Assembly: GCF_003852515.1 (NCBI RefSeq)
Contig: NZ_QAJK01000048.1
Coordinates: 1-40,238 of the forward strand
Direction of reading: 5' to 3'
Length of the DNA stretch: 40,238 nt
Source of the DNA: Variovorax sp. KBW07
GTDB taxonomy: Bacteria; Pseudomonadota; Gammaproteobacteria; Burkholderiales; Burkholderiaceae_C
Part shown: in pieces, positions 8,680 through 16,700 of the stretch
How the letters are laid out: every line of letters begins with the position of its first letter
Numbering within the stretch: position 1 is the first letter of the stretch
The notes under the pieces: generated by a model
Databases searched by the model: none
Told to the model about the DNA's origin: nothing
Seen by the model: only the letters and a program-made list of their open reading frames with translations
Program-made: the position numbers and the translations under genes

Positions 8680-9054
8680 ATGAAAAAACTCGCACTGGCT
8701 CTTTCGATCGGCACCGCGTCGCTGCTGTCGGTGGGTGCACTGACGATTCCCGTGGCCGCGCAGGCGCAGCCGGCGGTCACCATCCAGGTGCAGCCGCCTC
8801 CGCCGCGCTATGAACGCGTGCCGCCGCCGCGACGCGGCTATGTGTGGGCGCCGGGCCACTACGAGTGGCGCGGCGGGCGCCATGTGTGGATTGGCGGCGG
8901 GTGGGTGCGTGCCCGTCCGGGCTATGCCTACCGTCCGCCGGAGTGGCGCGAGCGCGATGGGCGCTGGGAATACAACCGCGGCCGCTGGGACCGCGATGGC
9001 GACGGCGTGCCCAACCGCTACGACCGCCGTCCGGACAATCCGAACCGGAACTGA
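8680..9054 (+). CDS. Small secreted WxxGxW-repeat protein with a DxDxDG motif
   Basis: This is a 124-residue secreted protein. A Sec signal peptide (MKKLALALSIGTASLLSVG, cleavage near AQAQ) is followed by a Pro-rich segment. Then come Trp/Tyr/Arg-rich repeats such as YVWAPGHYEWRGGRHVW and WIGGGWVRARPGY, typical of the WxxGxW / YxWGxW repeat family (BcpO-related). The C-terminus has DRDGDGVPNRYDRRPDNP, which resembles a single calcium-binding thrombospondin type-3 repeat. GAGGGG lies upstream of the ATG at 8680; an in-frame ATG at 8635 would spoil the signal peptide. These proteins are common in beta- and gammaproteobacteria and have no firm function; a cell-envelope or surface role is likely. 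The 163 bases before it hold no clear terminator. Confidence 0.8.
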   Translation: MKKLALALSIGTASLLSVGALTIPVAAQAQPAVTIQVQPPPPRYERVPPPRRGYVWAPGHYEWRGGRHVWIGGGWVRARPGYAYRPPEWRERDGRWEYNRGRWDRDGDGVPNRYDRRPDNPNRN

Positions 9055-9075
9055 CCGGGCTTGGCGGAGAACGGC

Positions 9076-9951
9076 CTAGCGGAAGACGACGGTGCGGTGG
9101 CCGTTCAGCAGCACGCGGTGCTCGCTGTGCCACTTCACCGCGCGGGCCAGCACCTGGCTCTCGGTGTCGCGGCCGCGGGCCGTGAGGTCTTCGACGGTAT
9201 CGGTGTGGTCGGCGCGGGCCACGTCCTGCTCGATGATCGGGCCTTCGTCGAGGTCGGCCGTCACGTAGTGGGCGGTGGCGCCGATCAGCTTCACGCCGCG
9301 GTCATGTGCCTGGTAGTAGGGCTTGGCGCCCTTGAAGCTGGGCAGGAACGAGTGGTGGATGTTGATGGCGCGGCCGGCCAGGTTGCGGCACAGGTCGTTG
9401 CTCAAGATTTGCATGTAGCGCGCCAGCACCACCAGCTCGGCGCCTTCGGCCTCGATGATTTCCAGCTGCTTGGCTTCGGCCTGCGCCTTGGTCGCGGCCG
9501 TCACCGGGATGTGGTGGAACGGCACGTTGTAGCTGGCGGCCAGCTGGTAGAACTCGCGGTGGTTCGAGATGATGGCGCGCACGTCGATCGACAGCAGGCC
9601 GCTCTTCCAGCGGAACAGCAGGTCATTCAGGCAATGGCCTTCCTTGCTCACCAGGATCACGGTCTTCATCGGCTCGGCGGCGGCGTGCAGCTGCAGCGTC
9701 ATGCCGAAACCGGTGGCAAAAGTCTTCAGTTCCTCGCGCAGCACGGCTTCGCTGTGGTCGCCGCAGGCAAAGCGCACGCGCATGAAGAACAGGCCGGTGC
9801 CGTGGTCGTTGTACTGGGCGGCCTCTTCGATGTTGGCGCCGCGCTCGAGCAGGAAGCCCGACACGGCGTGCACGATGCCCGTACGGTCGGGGCACGAGAG
9901 GTTCAGGATGTAGGCGGGCGCAGTGGCCAGGAGGGGCGTTTGGGTCGTCAT
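9076..9951 (-). CDS. purU: Formyltetrahydrofolate deformylase
   Basis: PurU hydrolyses 10-formyl-tetrahydrofolate to tetrahydrofolate and formate, balancing the one-carbon pool and supplying formate for PurT-dependent purine synthesis. The 291-residue protein has an N-terminal ACT domain (YILNLSCPDRTGIVHAVSGF, then ERGANIEEAAQYND) that in other PurU proteins senses glycine or methionine. The C-terminal formyltransferase fold contains INIHHSFLPSFKGAKPY with its catalytic Asn and His, and AHYVTADLDEGPII with the catalytic Asp. The ATG at 9951 gives the normal family length; an upstream in-frame ATG would only add a non-conserved leader. It is convergent with the small secreted protein (21 bases between stops) and divergent from the aminotransferase. 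Confidence 0.95.
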   Translation of the reverse strand: MTTQTPLLATAPAYILNLSCPDRTGIVHAVSGFLLERGANIEEAAQYNDHGTGLFFMRVRFACGDHSEAVLREELKTFATGFGMTLQLHAAAEPMKTVILVSKEGHCLNDLLFRWKSGLLSIDVRAIISNHREFYQLAASYNVPFHHIPVTAATKAQAEAKQLEIIEAEGAELVVLARYMQILSNDLCRNLAGRAINIHHSFLPSFKGAKPYYQAHDRGVKLIGATAHYVTADLDEGPIIEQDVARADHTDTVEDLTARGRDTESQVLARAVKWHSEHRVLLNGHRTVVFR

Positions 9952-10031
9952 CAGGGGCGTGATTGTCGCAGGGGTGCCAGAATCGCGATTTTCCCCCGAC
10001 CCATTTCCGCAGACCACCGCAGGAGACAGAC

Positions 10032-11366
10032 ATGGCCTTCCAGGAATTCAACATGGACAACCAGTGGTTGCCCTTCACCCCCAACCGCCATTTCCGCAAG
10101 GACCCGCGGGTTTTCGTGGCGGCTGACGGCATGGAGTTCACCACCCACGACGGCAAGAAGGTGATCGACGGCATCTCGTCGCTGTGGTGCGTGGGCGCGG
10201 GGCACAACCGCAAGCCCATCAACGAGGCGATCAAGAAGCAGCTCGACACGCTCGACTACGCCACCGCCTTCCAGGTCAGCAACGACAAGGCCTTCAAGGC
10301 GGCCGAGATGATTGCCGCGCTGGCCCCGGGCGACCTGAACCGGGTGCTGTTCTGCAACTCGGGCAGCGAAGCCGCCGACACCTCGATGAAGGTGGCGCTG
10401 GCCTACCACCGGGCGCGCGGCGAAGGCCACCGCAACGTGTTCATCGGCCGCGAGAAGGGCTACCACGGCGTGGGCTTCGGCGGCATGTCGGTGGGCGGCA
10501 TTCCGGGCAACCGCAAGGTGTTCGGCTCGGCGTTCCTGCCGCGCGTGGACCACATGCGCTTCATTCATGACCCGGTGAACCATGCGTACATCCACAACGA
10601 AGAGCCGGTGTGGGCCGAAGACCCGCTGGTCGAGCTTGAAACGCGCATCCTGCCGCTGCACGATCCGAGCAACATCGCGGCCATCATCGTGGAGCCGGTG
10701 GCCGGTTCGGCCGGCTGGTACCTGCCGCCCAAGGGCTACCTGAAGCGCCTGCGCGAGATTTGCGACAAGCACGGCATCCTGCTGATCTTCGACGAGGTCA
10801 TTACCGGCTTCGGCCGCATGGGCACCAACTTCGCGTCGGACTATTTCGGCGTGGTGCCCGACATGCTGAACTTCGCCAAGTGCGTGACCAACGGCGTGAT
10901 CCCGCTCGGCGGCGTGATCTGCCGCGACAAGCTCTACGACGCGATGATGAAGACCGACGCGCCCGAGCACGTGGTCGAGTTCTTCCACGGCTACACCTAC
11001 TCGGGCCACCCGGTGGCCTGCGCCGCGGCCATTGCCACGCTCGACCTGTTCAAGCAAGAGAACCTGTTCGCGCGCGCCGGCGAGATGGGCAAGGTGCTGG
11101 GCGATGCCTTCCACAGCGCCTTCAAGGGCCTGCCCAACGTGATCAGCATCCGCAGCCTTGGCCTGGCCGCGGCGGTGGAGCTCGCGCCCATCGCCGGCCT
11201 GCCGGGCAAGCGCGCCTACGACATCTTCCTGGACTGCTTCCACAAGGGCGCGCTGGTGCGTGCCGCCGGCGACGTGCTGGTGATCGCGCCGCCGTACATC
11301 GTGGAGAAGTCGCACATCGACACGCTGGTGAACACGCTGGCGGATTCGATCAGGAAGAACGCCTGA
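10032..11366 (+). CDS. Omega-amino acid (beta-alanine:pyruvate type) aminotransferase
   Basis: This 444-residue class III PLP-dependent transaminase resembles beta-alanine:pyruvate and related omega-amino acid aminotransferases. Supporting motifs are the N-terminal DNQWLPFTPNRHFR, the phosphate-binding GSEAADTSMKVALAY, and KGYHGVGFGGMSVGGI. The PLP ring-stacking and Asp motif is ILLIFDEVITGFGRMG. The Schiff-base lysine is K283 in FAKCVTNGVIPLGG, and FFHGYTYSGHPVACAAA follows. AGGAGA stands seven bases before the ATG. The enzyme would move the amino group of beta-alanine or a similar omega-amine to pyruvate, giving malonate semialdehyde from beta-alanine. No malonate-semialdehyde dehydrogenase is adjacent, so the in vivo substrate is open. 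It is divergent from purU across 80 bases. Confidence 0.88.
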   Translation: MAFQEFNMDNQWLPFTPNRHFRKDPRVFVAADGMEFTTHDGKKVIDGISSLWCVGAGHNRKPINEAIKKQLDTLDYATAFQVSNDKAFKAAEMIAALAPGDLNRVLFCNSGSEAADTSMKVALAYHRARGEGHRNVFIGREKGYHGVGFGGMSVGGIPGNRKVFGSAFLPRVDHMRFIHDPVNHAYIHNEEPVWAEDPLVELETRILPLHDPSNIAAIIVEPVAGSAGWYLPPKGYLKRLREICDKHGILLIFDEVITGFGRMGTNFASDYFGVVPDMLNFAKCVTNGVIPLGGVICRDKLYDAMMKTDAPEHVVEFFHGYTYSGHPVACAAAIATLDLFKQENLFARAGEMGKVLGDAFHSAFKGLPNVISIRSLGLAAAVELAPIAGLPGKRAYDIFLDCFHKGALVRAAGDVLVIAPPYIVEKSHIDTLVNTLADSIRKNA

Positions 11367-11688
11367 GCGAAGGCCGAAGCGAACCGGTGACAGGCATGCC
11401 GCGCATGCCTCGCATGCCTCGTCGTTGGCAAGTTCGCTGCCCGCCATTTCTGCAAGGTCGCGCACGACCTGCATGCCCGCAGCCACGCTGAGGGGCATCG
11501 CCACCTACCGATTTCCGTTGTGCGGTGCGCGCGGCAACGGTCCGTGCGCGGCGCCCCGCGCCCCATGGTTGGCCCCCGTCATTTCTACCGGTTCCCGGGA
11601 TACCGGTCACTGCTTGCGATCCCTAGCATCGCCTCGCGAAACGCAGCACTCATGAATTCATCGAGTGCATTTCCCGAGAGGAGCAGTC
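11367..11688. other. Gene-free stretch upstream of the CsgG/HfaB-like cassette
   Basis: These 322 bases contain no credible gene. The left part has short GCATGCC direct repeats (about 11394-11418) close to the aminotransferase stop, with no clear Rho-independent terminator. The right part holds a quasi-palindrome at 11586-11607 and a TAGCAT hexamer at 11624-11629 that could be a -10 element, followed by a GAGAGGAG ribosome-binding sequence at 11676-11683. The size and these elements suggest the main promoter and control region of the three downstream genes. Confidence 0.5.
11586..11607. promoter_or_regulatory. Candidate operator: two TACCGGT boxes around TCCCGGGA
   Basis: Two identical TACCGGT heptamers, at 11586-11592 and 11601-11607, flank the self-complementary octamer TCCCGGGA at 11593-11600. 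The whole 22-base block is almost a perfect inverted repeat, one base out of register. It ends about 16 bases before a possible -10 hexamer, TAGCAT at 11624-11629. No -35 consensus is present there, which is the arrangement expected when an activator overlaps the -35 position. This is inference from sequence alone. Confidence 0.35.
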
Positions 11689-12264
11689 ATGCAACGCGTA
11701 TTTTTTTCCGCCGGCACCGACGTGTCCGGCCGCCTTCGACGCCGCGGCGCGTGGTCGGCGACCCTCGTGCTGGTTGCCGTGTGCGCCGCATCGCCGGCGC
11801 TGGCCAACAACGTCGGCGAGAACGCCGCGTGGCAGTTCCAGTCGAGCACCGACAAGGTCAACCAGGCCGCGATCCAGGACATGATCCGCAAGCAGAAGAG
11901 CGGCTACTACGCGGCGCCGGTCTACAACACGAACATCGGCCGCCAGTACAACTGCAACGTCTCTGCCAACTCGACCGGCAATGACGGCAACAACAGCACG
12001 GTCGCCAATTCGCCGTCGAACTCGGGGGCGCGTTCGGACGCCTCGGGCAACGACAGCCGCACATCGGTGGGCACGCCGGGCGGCGCGACGGTCGGCACCT
12101 CGCAGGCCAATGCCGGCGCGGTCGGCTCGGCCATCGTCGGCGGCACCAGCACGCAGGTGCAGGGCGCGGCCAACCAGGCGCTGAACTCCAACCAGGGCAA
12201 CACTGGCGCGCAGACCGCCAGTGTGGGCGGCAGCTCGGCGTGCGCATTCGGCGTGCTCAATTGA
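11689..12264 (+). CDS. Small secreted Asn/Gly/Ser-rich protein, HfaA-like by position
   Basis: This 191-residue protein has a long N-terminal signal peptide with likely cleavage after SPALA at residue 39. The first mature segment, NNVGENAAWQFQSSTDKVNQ and the following MIRKQKSGYYAAP, is an ordinary mixed sequence. The rest is low-complexity and rich in Asn, Gly, Ser, Thr and Ala, with motifs such as VSANSTGNDGNNS and ALNSNQGNTGAQTAS that echo the repeats of the giant protein two genes downstream. The mature part has two cysteines, C89 and C185 near the end, which could form a disulfide. A strong GAGAGGAG precedes the ATG. It lies 14 bases before the CsgG-like gene, the order of hfaA-hfaB in Caulobacter. 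I cannot show homology to HfaA by eye; an export partner, cap or minor subunit role is inferred. Confidence 0.72.
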   Translation: MQRVFFSAGTDVSGRLRRRGAWSATLVLVAVCAASPALANNVGENAAWQFQSSTDKVNQAAIQDMIRKQKSGYYAAPVYNTNIGRQYNCNVSANSTGNDGNNSTVANSPSNSGARSDASGNDSRTSVGTPGGATVGTSQANAGAVGSAIVGGTSTQVQGAANQALNSNQGNTGAQTASVGGSSACAFGVLN

Positions 12265-12278
12265 ACGGGGCACGCGAC

Positions 12279-13691
12279 ATGCACATCACACAAACCCTTT
12301 CGCTGGTTGCCACCGCGGCCCTCGCGCTGGCCGGCTGCACCTCGGCGCCGCAGCAGCGCTTTGCGCCCAACGAGGCACCGGTGGTGCTCGGCCCGGCGGT
12401 GCGCGACAACGTGACGCCGATGGAGCCGGTGCTGGCCTGCTTCGCCGACCACATCGCGGCCACGCGGCGCGCGCCGGTGGTCATCGGCGTCGGCGACGTG
12501 AAGGACTACACCGGCAAGTACAGCATCAACGAAGGCAACGCCATCACTCAGGGCGGCGCGCTGATGGTCTATTCGGCGCTCGGCAAGCTGGGCGGCGCGG
12601 TGAGCATCGCGGAGCGCTTCGACCCGGTGATCGCCGAGCGCGAACTGGCCTACGCCGACCGCCGCCAGCTGGGCGACGGCAAGACGCACCAGCTGGGCGG
12701 CCCCAACGGCGGCCAGCAGGTGCCGTGGCTGCCGTACTTCGGCGGCTCGATCAACAAGTCCGACTACTTCATCGTGGGCGGCATCACCGAGCTGAACTAC
12801 AACATCAACTCCGGTGGCGCCGAGTTCGCGGTGAACCAGGTGGGCGTGAAGGCGCGCACCTTCAGCCAGTCGGTGGGCGTGGACCTGCGCATCGTCGACA
12901 CCAAGTCGCTGATGGTGGTGCGCACGGTGAGCCTGACCAAGCAGTTCAATGGCTACGAGGTCGGGCTGAACGTGTTCCGCTTCTTCGGCAGCAAGCTGTA
13001 CGACGTGGACATCGGCGCCAAGGGCCAGGAGCCGGTGCAGATGGGCGTGCGCGCCGCGCTCGAGGAAGGCGTGGTTCGGCTCATGGCGGCCGTCACGCAG
13101 GTCGACCACCGGCCCTGCATGACGATGCGTCCGGGCGGCGGCGAGCAGATCCCGACGGTGCCCGCCGACCAGTTGCGCAAGGTCGACAACCCCGGCAGCG
13201 CCGGCGACGCCACGGTGGGCGGCGCGGTGACCTCGCCCGTGGTGCAGCGCGGCGTGGCCGTCAATGCCACGGGCCAGGGCGGCGAGCGCCTTACCGGCAC
13301 GGCGGCGCAGGTGTCCTTCGAGTTCGGTGCGACCACGCTCGGCGGCGGCTCGCTCGCGCAGCTCGACCAGATCGCGGTCGCCGCGAAGAAGGGCGCCACC
13401 GACATCGTGCTGGTGGCGCGCGACACCGAGAACTGGGACGCCCGCAAGCGCGACGCGCTGACCGACCAGCGCATTGCGGCCGTGACTTCGGCGCTGGCCA
13501 ATCGCGGCGTGGCACCGGCGGCCATCAGCGTGACGTGGCGGCCCGATGCGGCCGATACCTCGATCCACCGCGACGGCCCCGGCCTGCAGGAGATCGCCAA
13601 GCTGCGCGTCGGCAGCCCGGTGGTCAGCGGCGCGGCCACGCCTGCTTCTTCTTCCGCTTCCGCTTCCGACAGCGCCGGCAAGGGGGACTGA
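12279..13691 (+). CDS. CsgG/HfaB-family outer-membrane secretion lipoprotein with OmpA-like C-terminus
   Basis: CsgG-family proteins form a lipid-anchored beta-barrel pore that exports unfolded amyloid or adhesin subunits. This 470-residue protein has a lipobox LALAGC with C20 as the lipidated cysteine. Residues about 50-285 match the CsgG fold: VVIGVGDVKDYTGKYS (constriction-loop region), YFIVGGITELNYNINSGG, VGVDLRIVDTKSLMVV, EVGLNVFRFFGSKLYDVDIG and EPVQMGVRAALEEGVVRLM. DYTGKYS in place of the E. coli loop points to the HfaB branch. After a linker, residues about 345-448 resemble an OmpA C-terminal domain: QVSFEFGATTLGGGSLAQLD, IVLVARDTENWD, and LTDQRIAAVTSALANRGVA. The usual peptidoglycan-binding aspartate position is altered. 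A Ser/Ala-rich tail closes the protein. It is almost certainly the exporter for the flanking secreted proteins. Confidence 0.85.
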   Translation: MHITQTLSLVATAALALAGCTSAPQQRFAPNEAPVVLGPAVRDNVTPMEPVLACFADHIAATRRAPVVIGVGDVKDYTGKYSINEGNAITQGGALMVYSALGKLGGAVSIAERFDPVIAERELAYADRRQLGDGKTHQLGGPNGGQQVPWLPYFGGSINKSDYFIVGGITELNYNINSGGAEFAVNQVGVKARTFSQSVGVDLRIVDTKSLMVVRTVSLTKQFNGYEVGLNVFRFFGSKLYDVDIGAKGQEPVQMGVRAALEEGVVRLMAAVTQVDHRPCMTMRPGGGEQIPTVPADQLRKVDNPGSAGDATVGGAVTSPVVQRGVAVNATGQGGERLTGTAAQVSFEFGATTLGGGSLAQLDQIAVAAKKGATDIVLVARDTENWDARKRDALTDQRIAAVTSALANRGVAPAAISVTWRPDAADTSIHRDGPGLQEIAKLRVGSPVVSGAATPASSSASASDSAGKGD

Positions 13692-13792
13692 GCCGCCGCG
13701 TTTCCAGCAAGCCGAGTCCCTGCCGGGGCCGTTGCCCCGACTTCCCCGTTTCATTCAAAACCGCTTCCAACATCCATTCGAGGAATCACACC

Positions 13793-16700
13793 ATGACCGC
13801 ACGCAAGATCCAACGCCGGGCCGCCAGCGCGCCCATGTTCAGCCTCAGCAGCATCGGCGCGGCCGTGGCGATGGCCCTGATTGCATCCGGCAGCGCACAG
13901 GCCGCCCAGACGCTGGTCGGTGCCGGCCCCGCGTACAACGGCACCGCCTCCGGTGCATCGGCGCTGCCCAGCTACGGCAACAATGCCGCGCCCATCACCG
14001 CGACGATCCTGAATGCGACGGTGGGCACGGTCGCCAACGGAACGCCCAGCTCGCCCAACGCGCCGGTGCAGGCCACCAACGGCAACCTGATCGGCGCCAG
14101 CGCCACGGGCAACACCTACACGAACACCATCGCGAACCACTTCGGTGGCGACGCTTCGCTGGGCATCGGCGTCAACACCGGCGCGATCATCAGCAGCGTG
14201 CTCAACAGCAAGATGCTGGTCGAGTCGAACATCCTGCAGAGCGGCAGCCTGGTCAACACCGACAACACGATCTCGGCGACGACCACCATCAACAGCGGCA
14301 CCTCCACGGTGTCGGGCACGGCCGCATCGCCCGCCGCGCCGCAGGCCGGCTCGGCCGTGCTGACCTACCCCGCGGGCGTGCAGCTGTTCGATGCCAAGGG
14401 CAATGTCGTGGTGACCAACGTGCAGTCGGCCACCGGGCCGAGCTCCAGCGCGAACGTGACGGGCAGCACGCTCGACCTGGTGGTGACCACCGGCGGCGCG
14501 ATCACGCTCGACGGGGCACTCGAGCGCAATTCGGTCGCGGCCGTGTTCAAGGGCAACACGGCGTCGAACTCGGCGTCGGTCGTGGGCGGCGGCGCACCCA
14601 CCTTCGCGGGCTCGGCGCTGGTGTCGAACCTGCAGGTGAACGGCAACGGTGCCGTCGCGGCCACGCAGAGCGCGAACAACACCAACACCGTGGTGGTGGG
14701 CGGCGTGAGCCGCGCGGCGCTGGGCGGCACCAACCAGCAGCAGGGCAAGCTGATGGTGCAGGACAACACCATCTCCAGCGCGGCGACGGGCAATGAGGCG
14801 CTCGGCACCACCGCGGGCGCGGCGGGCAACCGGCTGCTGGTCGATGGCGTGTCGGTGGCGGGCACCGGCACACCGGGCACAGCAGCGAACAACAGCACGC
14901 ACGTCGGCGTGGGCGTGGCCACCAACGTGAGCAGCGACCTGGCCATCGTCAACAGCCAGGGCAACCTGGGCGTCGGCTTCCCCGGCAGCGGCATCGTCGC
15001 GGCAACGACGGGCGCGCAAGTCCTGGGGGTCGCGCAGTCGATCAACGGTGGCACCCTCGCGGTGGCGCGCAACAACATCACGGCGGATGCGGTCGGCAAC
15101 ACCGCCTCCAGCGCCATCGCGACCGGCGCGAACGGGGGCTCGTTCTCGGGCACGGCCGCGCTGTCGAACCAGCAGTCCAATTCGGGCACGCCGGTGGATG
15201 GCGTGATCCTTTCTTCCACCATCCAGGCCCTGACGGGCGACGCCACGGGCCGCACCGTGGGCAGCACGGTCTCGGTGGCCAACAACCGCTCGTCGGCCAC
15301 CGGCCAGGGCAACCAGATCACCCAGAGCCTGACGCTCGGTGGAGGCAGCGTGGGGCTGGGCACCGGCAACGTCACGCTGACGGGCGGCACGGCCTCGGAT
15401 GGCCGCGTGTCGGCCGGCGGCGCGGCCACGGTCACCAACCTGCAGGGCAACTACGGCAGCCCGTCGGGCGCCACCAACACCGGCTCGGCCATCGTGCTGC
15501 AGGCCAACAGCGGTGGGGTGGACATTGCGAACAACACTCTGTCGGTCACCGGCAACCGGCAGGAAGCGGTGGGCATCGGCAGCGGCGCGACCAACTCGCT
15601 GTCGCTGTCGGGCAATGCGGTGGGCACCGGCGCCGGCATCGCCAGCGTGCAGATGAACGACGGCAGCTCGCCGGTGGGCGCGGGGGTTTCCAACCCGCAA
15701 GCCTGGCTGGCCGCGAATGGCAATGTGTCGGGCGGCTCGCTGACGTTGAGCAACAACCTGCAGCGCTCCATCGCCTACGGCAATGCGGTGGCGAACACGC
15801 TGGCCGTGAAGGCGGGCAACGTCGGCGTGGGCCCCAGCGGCACGCCGGCTTCGTCGGTTACCACCAACATCCTGAGCGGCCTGCCGTTCGACAACAACGC
15901 GGCGGCCCTGCCCACCGTGAAGGCGGCCTACGGCGTGCTGAACGACCAGTCGGTGCAGTCGACCGTGAATGCAGCCACCACCGGCGCCAACACGATGGTG
16001 GTGACCGTGGGCGGCAACGTCACCAGCGCACGCGTCGCGAACGATGGCAATGCGGTCGTCTCGGCGGCCTACGCCAATGACGCCGCCAACGGCATTTCGC
16101 TGGACCTGAACAACGTGACCAACACCCTGCCGCTGGCGGGTGCGTCGGTGGCCAACGTGACCAACGTGCAGACGGTGGCCGGCGTGAACACGCCCATCTC
16201 CGCGCTCGTCGGTGGCGGCAACGTGGAGCGGACGCTGATCAACGGCTCGGTCTCGGGCGCGGGCTCGTCGGTATCGAGCTCGGGCAACCTGACCGAAGCC
16301 GTGGCCGTCGGCAGCCGCGCGACCGGCAACACGGTGGCCGTGAAGGGCAACAACATCAACACCGCCGGCCTGCTGGGCCAGACCGGCGCCACCTTCAGCG
16401 CCGCGGGCGTGCTGGGTGTGAACGCCGCCTTCAGCGTGCAGAACGCACAGGCCGGGCAGGGCTCGGTATCGGCCACCCGCAGCGGCGGCGCGGAGGTGCT
16501 GACGCAGATCGGCGGCAACCTGGCCAACACCGGCGTGGACGCCAGCCGCAACACGGTCGCGGCCACGGCCACGAGCAACAGCGCGGTGAACGGCGTGGGC
16601 ATCGACGCGAACGGCATCACGACGTCGAGCGCTGTGCAGAACGCGCAGGTGACGTCGGCGGCCGTCACGTCGACGATCGGCCAGGAGAGCGCGTTCCTCA

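Noticed and set aside
12221-13792. Upstream in-frame extension of the giant protein by 524 codons
   Set aside because: The extension overlaps the CsgG-like gene in another frame, is Arg-rich and without domains. The ATG at 13793 has a good ribosome-binding site and a signal peptide.
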